64,000 bases of DNA from a bacterium (GCA_030432695.1 JAUILN010000017.1:1-64000); one strand, 5' to 3'. Counted from the first letter of the stretch, positions 52,131-62,014 are shown. Numbers and translations are program-made. The notes: a model not told the origin generated them from the sequence alone.

Positions 52131-53194
52131 CGGACCTCCACGCCGTTGCGGCGGGCCTGTTCGATCAGGATCTCGTCGACGAGTGCGGCGATGCGCTCGG
52201 CTTCCATCGCGTGAGACAGTCGGTCGAGGGGAGTCGCCGAGGTGGCGCCGAACCCATGCGGATACCGAACCGGAGCCTGGGCGGCAGAGCCTGTCGGTCG
52301 ATGGTCGGACGGCCGAATCGGGGTGGGGTCGTCGGTGTCCGGTCGGGTCTCGAAGGGCGGCCCGCTCGGCGTGGGGTGGGGTCGGGCCGCAGTCGACGCT
52401 CGTGACGTCGCGTCCGACGTCTGGTCGTCCGAGGTCGAGCGGCGCAGCGCGCGTAGCGCTCGGTCCGCCAGGACGGCGAGGAGTCGTTCGGAGCCGGCCG
52501 ACCGAGGACCGGCCTCCGGGAGGTGATCCGCGGCGGACGGGGCGCTGGCCGGCGCGGTGTGCGGCCCGCGCGCGATCGCCTTGTCGGTGCCGACTCGCGG
52601 CCCGGCAGCGTCGGCGGAGTCGGGGCCGACCGGGGGCGCTGCGCCGTGGCGTCGATCCGCCGGGCCGAGAGACTGCAACAGCTCGTCGCGGGCCGCACGG
52701 GCGACTTCCGATGGCGCGGTCGCTATGGACGGCCGGCTTGGCGATGGGATCCGCGGCGCTCCGCCGAAGGGGCCACGACGGAAGGCTGCCGCATCGACGT
52801 TCGGCGGGGGGCGCTGCGGCTCTTCGCCGATCCGCGGGGGAGCGAGGGGTGGGGGAGTCGGAGCGACTCGGACACCGTCTCTCGGCGGCGAAGCTGGTCC
52901 GCGTCCGGGGCCGGCGTTGGAAAGCGCCGAGTTCCGGCTCGGCCGGCGGGTCGCCGGCCGGGGCGTCGTCGGAGGATCGGCCGGTCGTTCGGGAATCGCG
53001 AAAGGGGACGCCTGCAGACTGGCGAGGGTGCCGTTGCCCGCGTCGACCAACCGGTCGAACCAGGCCGTGTCGAGGAGCCCGCGAGTGTCGACCGCGAGGC
53101 CGGCCGCGAGCAGGTGCGCGGCGTGCCGGAACTCGGCGAGGAGCCGAGCCCGGGCATCGATCACGTCGCCCTGCTGCGTCGGCCCGTCGCTCAT
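52127..53194 (-). CDS. Pro/Arg/Ala-rich disordered protein of the injection-system operon
   Basis: A 355-residue protein with an ordered helical start (residues 1-60: DARARLLAEFRHAAHLLAAGLAVDTRGLLDTAWFDRLVDAGNGTL), a long low-complexity middle (about 70-320, rich in Pro, Ala, Arg, Thr and Ser) and a short helical end (LSHAMEAERIAALVDEILIEQARRNGVEV). The two ordered ends resemble the ends of small tail-assembly proteins, with a disordered linker expanded between them. It overlaps its neighbours on both sides by 4 bases, so translation is coupled. No family recognised. Confidence 0.6.
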   Translation of the reverse strand: MSDGPTQQGDVIDARARLLAEFRHAAHLLAAGLAVDTRGLLDTAWFDRLVDAGNGTLASLQASPFAIPERPADPPTTPRPATRRPSRNSALSNAGPGRGPASPPRDGVRVAPTPPPLAPPRIGEEPQRPPPNVDAAAFRRGPFGGAPRIPSPSRPSIATAPSEVARAARDELLQSLGPADRRHGAAPPVGPDSADAAGPRVGTDKAIARGPHTAPASAPSAADHLPEAGPRSAGSERLLAVLADRALRALRRSTSDDQTSDATSRASTAARPHPTPSGPPFETRPDTDDPTPIRPSDHRPTGSAAQAPVRYPHGFGATSATPLDRLSHAMEAERIAALVDEILIEQARRNGVEVR

Positions 53195-53670
53195 CGCGAG
53201 TGTTCCTCCAGCATCTTCAGATGCAGCAGGACCTGGCCCATCGTCAGCTCGCTGATCTGCCCCGGAGTCCAACCGAATGCCTGCTCGAGGACGAACGCGG
53301 CCTTCGCGAAGGGGTCCGTCGCGGCGCTGGCGAGCTGCTCCTGTGAAGCATCGATGCCGCTGAGTTCCTTGATCCTGTGCAGGAGGTGGAGCGCCAGTCC
53401 CGCGGGCAACCTCGCGGCCTGCTGGATGTCGAGTTCCGGTTCGATCAGGGCGCGTTGCAGCATCAAGGTAGCGAGCAACGAGTCGCTGTCCTTGGCCGCG
53501 CGGGTGACGAGTTGCAGGTCGCGCACGGTCAACGGGCGGACTCGAACCTTGCCGGCACCGCTGCCCTGTTTGGAGGCGGGAGCGGTGGCCGATCCGAGCA
53601 GGCCTTCCGGAATCTCGACCTCGTAGGTCACCTCGCCGCCGGCCAGGAGTTCCTGCGCGGACAACGTCAC
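53191..53670 (-). CDS. Tail-assembly chaperone-like small protein
   Basis: A 159-residue protein starting with GTG, whose start overlaps the tube stop codon (GTGA). The central region VRPLTVRDLQLVTRAAKDSDSLLATLMLQRALIEP and LPAGLALHLLHRIKELSG matches the pattern of phage tail chaperones. The C-terminal AFVLEQAFGWTPGQISELTMGQVLLHLKML resembles a small domain common in contractile injection loci. Probably helps the tape measure or tube assemble. Confidence 0.65.
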   Translation of the reverse strand: MTLSAQELLAGGEVTYEVEIPEGLLGSATAPASKQGSGAGKVRVRPLTVRDLQLVTRAAKDSDSLLATLMLQRALIEPELDIQQAARLPAGLALHLLHRIKELSGIDASQEQLASAATDPFAKAAFVLEQAFGWTPGQISELTMGQVLLHLKMLEEHSR

Positions 53671-54167
53671 GAATCACCCTCGTCGCTGGTGGTGAGGTAG
53701 AGCGCTTGGAAAGCCGCGGACTCGAGTACGAAGTCGTCCTCGGGCAGATCGAAGGTCCAGCTCGCGATCTTGACGTCGTGCAGGGTCAGGGTGGTCCGGG
53801 TTCCGGGGTTGGCCGCGTTCTCGATCTGCAGCGAGATGTTGAACGACGGCTGCGTCCAGCTCGCGGCAGGTCGGCCGTCGGCGGCCTCGCCGAGCAGCAA
53901 GCGGAGCAGGGCGCCATTGAGGACTGCGCGGCCGATGGTGCCGCGGACGGTCACATTGCCGGGTCGCAGCTCGCTGGCGTAGCGCTGACCGATCTCGTGG
54001 AACGCCCGGATCTCCGAGTGGATCTCGACGCGAACGTTCTGTACGCGGCCGACGCTGACCAGTTCGTAGGTCGAGACCACGTTCTGCGCGGCCTCGCCTT
54101 CCGGCGTGCCGGGAGTGGACAGCGTGATCGATCCGTCCGCTCCGGTGAAGACTCTGGTGTTGGCCAT
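53667..54167 (-). CDS. Tail tube protein
   Basis: A 166-residue protein with the size and strand pattern of tail tube (Hcp, gp19, Afp1/5-like) proteins: MANTRVFTGADGSITLST, a strand-rich middle with VRVEIHSEIRAFHEIGQRYASELRPGNVTVRGTIGRAVLNGALLRLLLG, and FNISLQIENAANPGTRTTLTLHDVKIASWTFDLPEDDFVLESAAFQAL. It stacks into the inner tube that is driven out by the sheath. Only one tube gene is seen, while Afp-type systems have two or more. Confidence 0.82.
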   Translation of the reverse strand: MANTRVFTGADGSITLSTPGTPEGEAAQNVVSTYELVSVGRVQNVRVEIHSEIRAFHEIGQRYASELRPGNVTVRGTIGRAVLNGALLRLLLGEAADGRPAASWTQPSFNISLQIENAANPGTRTTLTLHDVKIASWTFDLPEDDFVLESAAFQALYLTTSDEGDS

Positions 54168-54227
54168 GCTCGCTCGCCTGTCGGTTGTTGAGGGTACCCG
54201 TCGCGGATCTGGACTCCTGCAGGTCGA

Positions 54228-54356
54228 TCGTCACTGCAGGTTGGTGGTCACTGCAGTTCGATGGTCACTGCAGGTTGGTGGTCACTGCAGTTCGATGGTC
54301 ACTGCAGGTTGGTGGTCACTGCAGTTCGATGGTCACTGCAGGTTGATGGTCACTGC
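54228..54356. repeat. 17-bp tandem repeat array at the 3' end of the sheath gene
   Basis: Seven full 17-base units and one partial unit follow each other without gaps. Two versions alternate: TGGTCACTGCAGTTCGA and TGGTCACTGCAGGTTGG, making a 34-base super-unit. The sheath stop codon lies inside one of the right-hand units, so the array seems to have grown by duplication of the last sheath codons (VTINLQ-stop) into the gap before the tube gene. On the minus strand every unit contains TGA, and because 17 is not a multiple of three the stops fall in all frames. Confidence 0.9.
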
Positions 54357-55472
54357 GATGAAGTCGATGCTGAAGGTCGGTTGCAGCAGGACATTGACGA
54401 TCGCCCGGCCGGCGATCTCGTCCGCGCGCGTCGCAGTCACCTCGACCTGGTACTCGGTGAGTTGCTCGTCGACGAGCATCGTCGCGAGGAAGCCATCGAT
54501 CGCGGCCCGCAGGGCGCCGCGAACCCGCGCATTGTTGAGCCGACCTATGAACGGATCGGATGCGGCGCGAATGCCTGCCTTGGCGAAGTCGACGATGCGG
54601 CGGGTCGTCACCTGGCGGTATGCGCCATCGTCGGTCGTGACGCCGCGGACCACGCGGACGTCGGTGCCGCTGCGCTGTTCGAGCACCAGCACGCGGCCTT
54701 GCACCAGCTGACGAAACTGGCCGCCGTTGAACCGCGTCGCGAGTGTCGTGACGCCGGTCAGTCGCTGGTTGGTCGGACTCGACTGGGGAGTGAGCGTCGC
54801 GAGTAGTCCGGCGACGGCGGCGGCGCTGTAGCGGCCGTTGAGAGTGACGATCCGGCCGGGCCGGTCGCCGTTCGCCGGGTCCGGGGTGGCGACGTCGAAC
54901 ATCTGGAACCCCGGCGCCGTCAAGAGGATCCGGTCGTCGGTGGGGGCCTGACCGGCGATGTCCGCGGCGGCCGCCTGGTCGGATCCGACCACGGCGATCA
55001 TGTCTCGTCCCTCGTTCTCGCGTCGTTCCAGCACCGGACCGAGGATCGCCAGAGCATCGGTCGTGCTCAGCTCCGGCGCGATCAGGATGTTCACGTCTTC
55101 CTGGGCGACCAGGTCGAACGCGGACTGAAACGCTGCGCGGTTGGCTCCGGCCGCCAGACCGTGTGCGTAGACATTGCGGGCCCCATTGGCGAACAGCACC
55201 TGCAATGCGCGATTCAGGTTCAGCGTGCCGGCGCCGTCGGCGTAGGGGTCGTAGGGGAGCTGTTCCGCTCCGTCGACCGGATCCGCGGTGAAGTGGTTGC
55301 GGGCCGCGGCGAAGTCCGAGAACAGCTCGGTCTCTCCGAGACCATTGGCCGCCGTGCCCACGATCCCGATGTTTCCGGTCGAAATGCCGCCGGCGCTGAT
55401 CAGCCCTTCGGAACGAACGCGGACGTAGGTTCCGGGGATGACGAGTTCCGCCAATGAGAAGTTCTCCGCCAT
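54333..55472 (-). CDS. Contractile tail sheath protein
   Basis: A 379-residue sheath protein. The N-terminal strand that links sheath subunits and the start motif are typical: LAELVIPGTYVRVRSEGLISAGGISTGNIGIVGTAANG, then ALQVLFANGARNVYAHGL, VAQEDVNILIAPELSTTDALAIL, and the C-terminal domain QLVQGRVLVLEQRSGTDVRVVRGVTTDDGAYRQVTTRRIVDFAKAGIRAASDPFIGRLNN and TRADEIAGRAIVNVLLQPTFSIDFIAVTINLQ. It forms the contractile outer cylinder. Only one sheath gene is present. The ATG at 55472 has GGAG 7 bases upstream. Its 3' end merges with a 17-bp repeat array. Confidence 0.9.
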   Translation of the reverse strand: MAENFSLAELVIPGTYVRVRSEGLISAGGISTGNIGIVGTAANGLGETELFSDFAAARNHFTADPVDGAEQLPYDPYADGAGTLNLNRALQVLFANGARNVYAHGLAAGANRAAFQSAFDLVAQEDVNILIAPELSTTDALAILGPVLERRENEGRDMIAVVGSDQAAAADIAGQAPTDDRILLTAPGFQMFDVATPDPANGDRPGRIVTLNGRYSAAAVAGLLATLTPQSSPTNQRLTGVTTLATRFNGGQFRQLVQGRVLVLEQRSGTDVRVVRGVTTDDGAYRQVTTRRIVDFAKAGIRAASDPFIGRLNNARVRGALRAAIDGFLATMLVDEQLTEYQVEVTATRADEIAGRAIVNVLLQPTFSIDFIAVTINLQ

Positions 55473-55485
55473 CGAATTCTCCTGC

Positions 55486-56586
55486 TCAGATCCTGATCCA
55501 CTGCATGCGGTAGAAGAACGCGCGGTCATTGCCGCGTGCCAACAGACCCACTCGACCGGCGCTCAGCGAGGCATCGCGTGCCCGCAGGATCGGCGCGCCG
55601 TCGAGGTGGACCTCGAGGACGTCGCCGCGTGCCGCCACGCGGACGTCGTAGGTCGAGGTCGGGTCGTAGCTCGCCGAGGTGTTCACGGCCGGGATGCTCG
55701 ACGCGAGCGTGTCCATCGCCAGAAACGCGCCCGCCACCTTCTTGCCGAGCATCTGGTATGGCCCGCGGCCATCCATGAGGAAGAAGTAGAAGTTGAGCGG
55801 GTCCTGCCAACGGAATACGAGCCCGATGCCGCCGCCGGCGTTTGCCGCGTCGGAGCGGAGTGCCGCCTGTAGCAGGAAGTCACCATCGAGCGGTCGGTCA
55901 GCGGCCTCCCGCACGACGAAATAGGTACTCGGCTTCTCCGGAGAGGAGTCCTGCGGTCCCGCCTCGACGAGCGCGGTCTGCGCGATGCGCCGCTCGGTGG
56001 GTTGCCATTGCCAGGCGCCCGGTGCGGGGAGGGCAGGATCGTCGATTGCTTCGAACAGGGTCGGGTCTTCGAGGTCGAACGCGCGGTTCAGCAGAACCGT
56101 CGGTGGCCAATCGGCGGTGACTGGCTCGGTGTGGCGGACCAGTTGGTCGAGGGTTCCCGTAGCCTGTTCGGGAACCTGCTGGTAATCGAAGCGGACCTCG
56201 TAGACCAGCTCCCGGCGGGCAGCTGGAGCTGGCTCGCGAAGGAGGACCGTCCCGATCGACTCGAGCGTCAGGGCTTCGATGCCGAGTTGTCGCAACCGCG
56301 GGTCACCCACGGTCGCCAGTGCGGTGCTCACGAGTTCCAGCGTGCTGGGCAGTGCTGTGACGTCGTCGACATCCACGACGACCTGCACCGCGGCCTCGAT
56401 GGATCGGCCGACGACGTCACCGGCCGGGTCGTGATGGTGTCCCAGGTAGCCGTTCAGTCCACTCGGACGGATTCGCCTGGGGACGACGGCGACCTCGACG
56501 CGGACCGTCGCCGCGCCGGGTGCCGGGAGCAGCGCCTGCAACGTGGACTTGAGTCGGGCCAGTCCTGCGACGGCGATCGGGTCCAT
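55486..56586 (-). CDS. Tail terminator-like (Pvc16/DUF4255-type) protein with lectin-like C-terminal domain
   Basis: A 366-residue protein. Residues 1-160 resemble the Pvc16/DUF4255 terminator type: conserved strands VEVAVVPRRIRPSGLNGYLGHH, AAVQVVVDVDDVTALPSTLELVSTAL and LVYEVRFDYQQVPE. Residues about 175-366 look like a concanavalin-A-like jelly roll (LDGDFLLQAALRSDAANAGGGIGLVFRWQDPLNFYFFLMDG, TYDVRVAARGDVLEVHLDGAPILRARDASLSAGRVGLLARGNDRAFF). The second half is absent from ordinary terminators. It is the first gene of the operon, 13 bases before the sheath gene. No strong ribosome site is seen before ATG 56586. Confidence 0.68.
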   Translation of the reverse strand: MDPIAVAGLARLKSTLQALLPAPGAATVRVEVAVVPRRIRPSGLNGYLGHHHDPAGDVVGRSIEAAVQVVVDVDDVTALPSTLELVSTALATVGDPRLRQLGIEALTLESIGTVLLREPAPAARRELVYEVRFDYQQVPEQATGTLDQLVRHTEPVTADWPPTVLLNRAFDLEDPTLFEAIDDPALPAPGAWQWQPTERRIAQTALVEAGPQDSSPEKPSTYFVVREAADRPLDGDFLLQAALRSDAANAGGGIGLVFRWQDPLNFYFFLMDGRGPYQMLGKKVAGAFLAMDTLASSIPAVNTSASYDPTSTYDVRVAARGDVLEVHLDGAPILRARDASLSAGRVGLLARGNDRAFFYRMQWIRI

Positions 56587-56765
56587 AGGAGCACTGGACA
56601 GGCGTCGATCGAGACGGATCCCAGAAGGGTGGCTCCTTCTCCCGGGCGACGCACGCCGCACGGCAGTGTCTCAGAAAGAGACCGTCGCGCAAGGTGCCAA
56701 GTCTCGGTCCCGTGGACGATCGGGCGTCTGCCTGCTCCGGATCGGGTCGCGGCGGCGGATTCGGC

Positions 56766-57215
56766 TCACGCCTCGTCCTTCCACCATTCCCCGAAGTCCT
56801 CGGGCGCCACGTCCTTGACGTGCTCGGCGAACGCCCAACGGTGGCCCGCATGGTCCTCGGCCATGTAGCGGCGGTCGCCGTAGAACGTGTAGTGCAGCTC
56901 CTCGGTGATCTTCGCGCCGGCGGCCTTGGCGGTCTCGAAGTGTTGCTCGATGTCGTCGACGTAGACGTGGATCATCGCGCCGGGGTAGCCCTTGGTGGTC
57001 GGGTTGCCGAAGTCGGCGCCGGGGGCGCCGAGCATGATCAACCCGTCGCCGCCGGTCTTCATCTCGGCGTGCGCGGCCTTGCCGTCCGGCCCGGGTAGGC
57101 GCGTGGTCTGCTCGAAGCCGAAGCAGTTGGCCAGGTCCTCGAGCGCGCGGTCGGCGTCCTCGTAGGTCAGGTAGGGGGTGACGCGAGGACAGCCTTCGGG
57201 GGGATTCTGGACCAT
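56766..57215 (-). CDS. VOC-family (glyoxalase/bleomycin-resistance fold) protein
   Basis: A 149-residue protein of the vicinal-oxygen-chelate superfamily: TPYLTYEDADRALEDLANCFGFEQTTRL, HAEMKTGGDGLIMLGAPGAD, AMIHVYVDDIEQHFETAKAAGAKI, FYGDRRYMAEDHAGHRWAFAEHV. The two halves form paired beta-alpha-beta modules that usually hold one metal. The substrate cannot be told from sequence. It is transcribed towards the injection-system operon but is separated from it by 179 bases. Confidence 0.85.
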   Translation of the reverse strand: MVQNPPEGCPRVTPYLTYEDADRALEDLANCFGFEQTTRLPGPDGKAAHAEMKTGGDGLIMLGAPGADFGNPTTKGYPGAMIHVYVDDIEQHFETAKAAGAKITEELHYTFYGDRRYMAEDHAGHRWAFAEHVKDVAPEDFGEWWKDEA

Positions 57216-57240
57216 GCCGGAAAGCGTAGCGCCCGAGGCG

Positions 57241-58503
57241 TCAGCCGTCCTTGCGGGCTCGCTGCGCGCGGATGGTGTGGCGATCGAGGATCTCGCCGTC
57301 GAGGCCGATCGCCTCCAAGGCGAGGCCGTCGTCGGTGAAGGTCACGACCCACACGTGGTGCGCACTCTTCGCGAAGCCGGGCTCCTGCAGGAACCAACGG
57401 TCGGTGTCGGCCTTGCGCTGCGGCACGCCGAGGCCGCCTTCGCCGATGTAGACCACGCCCTGCTCGTCGTCGCGCGCGTCGCCACGGATCGGCACGGTGC
57501 GCTTCAGCACGTGGCCGTCGGACTCCAAGACCAGGTCGACGCGGTGTTCGTCGAACAGGGGTTGCCAGTGGCTCTTGGCCCGGCCGGGGCTCTTCACCGC
57601 GGGGAACAGCGGGCGGTGGTACTGCACCAGCTTGAAGCGCGTGTCGGCGTGGGCCTTCAGCGTCGCCTCCAGGAAGTCGCGCTGGTCGCCGCCTGCCGAG
57701 GTCTCGGAGTTCAGCGAGATCAGCAGCACGTCGCGCGACAGCTCGGTGGCGAACCAGTTGATCGCGTCGGTGCCGCCGGGCCAGGCCCAGAGTTCGTCGT
57801 AGAGTGCGCCGCGGCCTTCGTGGTTGCCGCGCGCGGGGATGATCGGCAGCAGGCGGTTCTCGTCGAGCTCGGTCGCGTCGTTGTCGAACAGCCAGCGATC
57901 CCATTGGTCGAGGTCCAGACCGTTCGCCACGTAGTCGCCACCGTGCGCGAAGGCGAGGATCTCGGGTCGGGCGTTGGCCAACGCGGCGATGCGCTCGTTC
58001 ATCTTGCGGCGGGTGTCGGGGTCGGAGCGCGAGTCGCCGCCGGAGAGGATCGCGAAGTCGTGGCCGTCGGCGGGGGCGGTGCGGAAGCGGTAGGCGGCGC
58101 GGCCCTCGGTATCCGGTTCACCGCGACCGCTGAACGGCAGGATCCAGTACTCGGAGGCGGGCTGCAGGCCGGTCAGGCGGACGTGGTGGTAGTGGCGCTC
58201 GGAGCCGTCGTCGAGCTGCGCCGAGAAGGCGCCATTGAGCTGTGCCGCGACGACCTGGCGCGGTGCCTCTTCGTCGTGCCGCTGGCCCTCGAGCACGTCG
58301 CGGGTCCTGGCGAGGAAGACGACGTTGGTCTCCGCCGTGGCCGACGTGGTCCAGGACACCACGGCTTCGGTCTGCGGCGATCCGGTCCAGATCACGCGCA
58401 CGTGGCTCTCGGCGAGGTTGGCGCGCTGCTGGCACGGGGCGAGGGCGCCGAGTGCGGCGAGGACGAGGGCCGTGAGGCTCGTCGGTCGGGGGAACGGGTT
58501 CAT
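57241..58503 (-). CDS. Secreted calcineurin-like metallophosphoesterase
   Basis: A 420-residue protein with a signal peptide (cut near APCQQ) and a fibronectin-like N-terminal domain (HVRVIWTGSPQTEAVVSWTTS...HYHHVRLTGLQPASEYWI). The phosphatase core has GGDSRSD, HGGDYV, GNHEGRG and YHRPLFP. The last metal motif is ESDGHVLK in place of GHxH, so one ligand differs from the family. It is extracytoplasmic. The ATG at 58503 overlaps the stop of the membrane protein gene (ATGA), so it belongs to the oxidase operon by translation coupling. The substrate is unknown. Confidence 0.8.
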   Translation of the reverse strand: MNPFPRPTSLTALVLAALGALAPCQQRANLAESHVRVIWTGSPQTEAVVSWTTSATAETNVVFLARTRDVLEGQRHDEEAPRQVVAAQLNGAFSAQLDDGSERHYHHVRLTGLQPASEYWILPFSGRGEPDTEGRAAYRFRTAPADGHDFAILSGGDSRSDPDTRRKMNERIAALANARPEILAFAHGGDYVANGLDLDQWDRWLFDNDATELDENRLLPIIPARGNHEGRGALYDELWAWPGGTDAINWFATELSRDVLLISLNSETSAGGDQRDFLEATLKAHADTRFKLVQYHRPLFPAVKSPGRAKSHWQPLFDEHRVDLVLESDGHVLKRTVPIRGDARDDEQGVVYIGEGGLGVPQRKADTDRWFLQEPGFAKSAHHVWVVTFTDDGLALEAIGLDGEILDRHTIRAQRARKDG

Positions 58504-59321
58504 GGTCGGTTCGGAGTCGCAGCGCGGCGGGCTTGCCACCAGCACAGCGCGAGGCACAGCGGCACGCCACCGTTGGGCGCGCGGGTCAGGAACTTCGCCG
58601 GCCCGGTCTCCTCGTACTCGAGGATGCGGAGGCCCGCGGTGAGGAAGCCCCAGGCGACCATCCACAGCGCGACCGGCACGAAGCGGCCGCACAGCAGCAG
58701 GATCGCGACGGTGGCGTCGAGCGCGCCGACTGCGCGGAGCAGGGCCTCGTTCTGGGTCTGGGTCAGCGCACTGCCGAACAGCCTGCGCTCGATGGTGAAC
58801 AGGAAGTCGACGAACTCGCCCTTGGGCGCCGAGAACGAGGCCTCGAGGAAACGTACGCCTGCGGCCTCCATGCCGTGGAACAGGAACGTCGCCGCGGCGG
58901 CGAGGCGCAGCAGCAGTTCGGCGCGGCCGGGGCCGGTCTCGCCGCGATGCCGGCGGCCGAGCCAGATCCACAGTGCGAGCGGGCCGAGCCAACGCACCGC
59001 CCAGGCGCCGGGGGTCACCTCGGGCCATTGCGGGTCGCGAGCCATCGAGCAGACCAGCAGCACCAGGGTCCAGAGCGCTACCCACCCTGCGGCGAGCCGC
59101 GCGATCGGTGCCGGCAGAAGCAGTGCGAGTCCCGCCAGCGCGAACAGGCTCGCGCCGGCCGCGGACAGGCCGTTGGCGAGTTCCTCTGTGCACCAGCCGA
59201 GGTCGACGTAGAGCAGCGACGAGACCGCGTCGAAGTCGATCGTCCGATGCCAGGCGATGCCGAGGCACATCGCGGTCAGCGCGAGGCGGAGGGTCCAGAG
59301 CGCGGCGCGGTCGGAGGGCAC
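58500..59321 (-). CDS. Polytopic membrane protein of unknown function
   Basis: A 273-residue protein starting with GTG (59321), with about seven predicted membrane segments, for example LFALAGLALLLPAPIARLAAGWVALWTLVLLV, LLLRLAAAATFLFHGMEAAGV and LDATVAILLLCGRFVPVALWMVAWG. The layout recalls DoxX-like or small quinone-linked membrane proteins, but I do not recognise a family. It is placed between the oxidase subunits and the phosphatase, overlapping the latter by 4 bases. Confidence 0.55.
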   Translation of the reverse strand: MPSDRAALWTLRLALTAMCLGIAWHRTIDFDAVSSLLYVDLGWCTEELANGLSAAGASLFALAGLALLLPAPIARLAAGWVALWTLVLLVCSMARDPQWPEVTPGAWAVRWLGPLALWIWLGRRHRGETGPGRAELLLRLAAAATFLFHGMEAAGVRFLEASFSAPKGEFVDFLFTIERRLFGSALTQTQNEALLRAVGALDATVAILLLCGRFVPVALWMVAWGFLTAGLRILEYEETGPAKFLTRAPNGGVPLCLALCWWQARRAATPNRP

Positions 59322-59342
59322 GCGGTCACCGTAGCTCGCGGA

Positions 59343-60364
59343 TCACTCGCTTCCAGATGGTCTGCTCGGCGCGAGATCGCGCCGGACGCGGAGCAGGGCC
59401 CACGCGATCGCCACGCCGACCGCGAGGAGTGCGGTGGCGAAGACCGCGAAGCCCTGGGCGCTCGCCACGCCATCGACCGCGGCCGCAGGGTCGGCACCGT
59501 GCGCGATGCGCACCGCATCGCGGAGTGCGGCGACCGATTCGAGCGCAACGAGCAGGGCAAGCAGGGCGAGGGGCTGCGTGGCGCCATGTGGTGCGTGCCC
59601 TCGCCGCCAGGAGATCGACCGGGCCGTGAGGACACCGACGAGTCCGGCCAGCAGCACCGCGCCGCGCAGACCGAACAGCGACACACCTTCGACCGGCGCG
59701 TGGAGTGCGAAGCCCAGCAGGGCCAGCGCTGCGCCGGCAGCGGCGATCGCCGCGAGCGGGCCGAGCGCCGCGCGTACCCGTGCCCTCGGATCCAGTCCGG
59801 TGAGGGTCGCCAGCGACAGCAAGGAGAGCCCCAGGAAGATCGTCAGCCGAGGTGCGGCAGCCGGCCTGGGGGCCAACCCCGGCCCGTCGGCGTAGGTCGT
59901 GGCCCACCGCGTCGGCTCCTGCGCGAGCAGCGTCAGCTCGGTCCAGCTCCAGGCGGTGAAGGCGAACGTGCCGAGTGCGGCGAGTGGGATCAGCAGGCGG
60001 GCCGGCCGTGTGGAGACGATCCGCCACGGCGCCTTCTGCAGGTAGAGCAGGTAGAAGCCGACGATCAGCGCCGGCAGGATCGCCATGAAGCGGTGCGAGA
60101 GCAGCACGCCGGCGGTGTAGAACGCGTGGCCGTCGAGGAGCTGCACGAACAGCAGGGGGCCGACGCCGAAGGTGATCGCCAGGCCGAGGACGAAGGGGGT
60201 CAGGTCGCGCCAGATCGCGGGCAGGAGGGCATCGTCGCGGCCGAGACCGCAGAGTCGGCCGGCGGCGTGAGCGACGACACCGAGCGTGGCGGCGAGCACG
60301 AAGCCGGCGCAGACCACGTGCGGAACGAAGGTCAGCCGGTGCAGGAACACGTAGATCTCGGGGT

Positions 60365-60368
<4 letters not shown>
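59343..60368 (-). CDS. Second membrane subunit associated with the bd-like oxidase
   Basis: A 341-residue protein with about eight membrane segments. Histidines lie in membrane-edge positions (FLHRLTFVPHVVCAGFVLAATLG, GVLLSHRFMAILPALIVGFYLLYLQ). Its ATG overlaps the stop of the CydA-like gene, as expected for a subunit pair. It is not clearly CydB, but may take that place. Interaction and heme binding are inferred. Confidence 0.6.
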
Positions 60369-61801
<1,433 letters not shown>

Positions 61802-62014
61802 TTGCAAGGTCTCTCCGAGTGCAGCGGACGTCGGACTTCCGCCGGCGGCTGCACACCCCATGGACATCGGTCCGTTCACGGTGCGGAGGAACCGAACGGC
61901 CGGGTGCGGATTTCGAGACACTGGACGCCGGCGTCCCGGATCGGGAGGGAGTCTTCAACGTCGCTTGATCGAGTGCCGACGAGGGCTGCGGGTCCGCCAT
62001 CCCGGGGAGATTCC

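Larger units (their letters stand above)
26187..56586 (-). other. Contractile injection system locus, one long minus-strand gene set
   Basis: Eighteen genes lie in one direction with gaps of at most about 170 bases and many 4-base overlaps. In transcription order: terminator-like, sheath, tube, chaperone-like, Pro-rich, gpU-like, tape measure, subtilase-MopB, hub, spike, PAAR, gp25, gpJ-like, gpI-propeller, two coiled-coil proteins, unknown, P-domain subtilase. This is a phage-tail-like machine without capsid, portal, terminase, integrase, holin or endolysin. No Afp15-type AAA+ ATPase and no T6SS proteins are present in the window. The 179 bases between the VOC gene and the first gene (56587-56765) hold no gene; a GTCTC-N5-GAGAC inverted repeat lies at 56668-56682, and I cannot identify a convincing promoter. 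Confidence 0.88.

Noticed and set aside
54228..54356. Repeat array as a CRISPR
   Set aside because: Units are 17 bases with no unique spacers and alternate between two variants; there are no cas genes.
26187..56586. Complete prophage
   Set aside because: No capsid, portal, terminase, integrase, holin or endolysin genes are found; only tail functions are present.
26187..56586. Type VI secretion system
   Set aside because: No TssJ/L/M membrane complex, no ClpV and no TssB/C pair; the single sheath and the terminator-like and tape measure genes fit a free or phage-like tail better.
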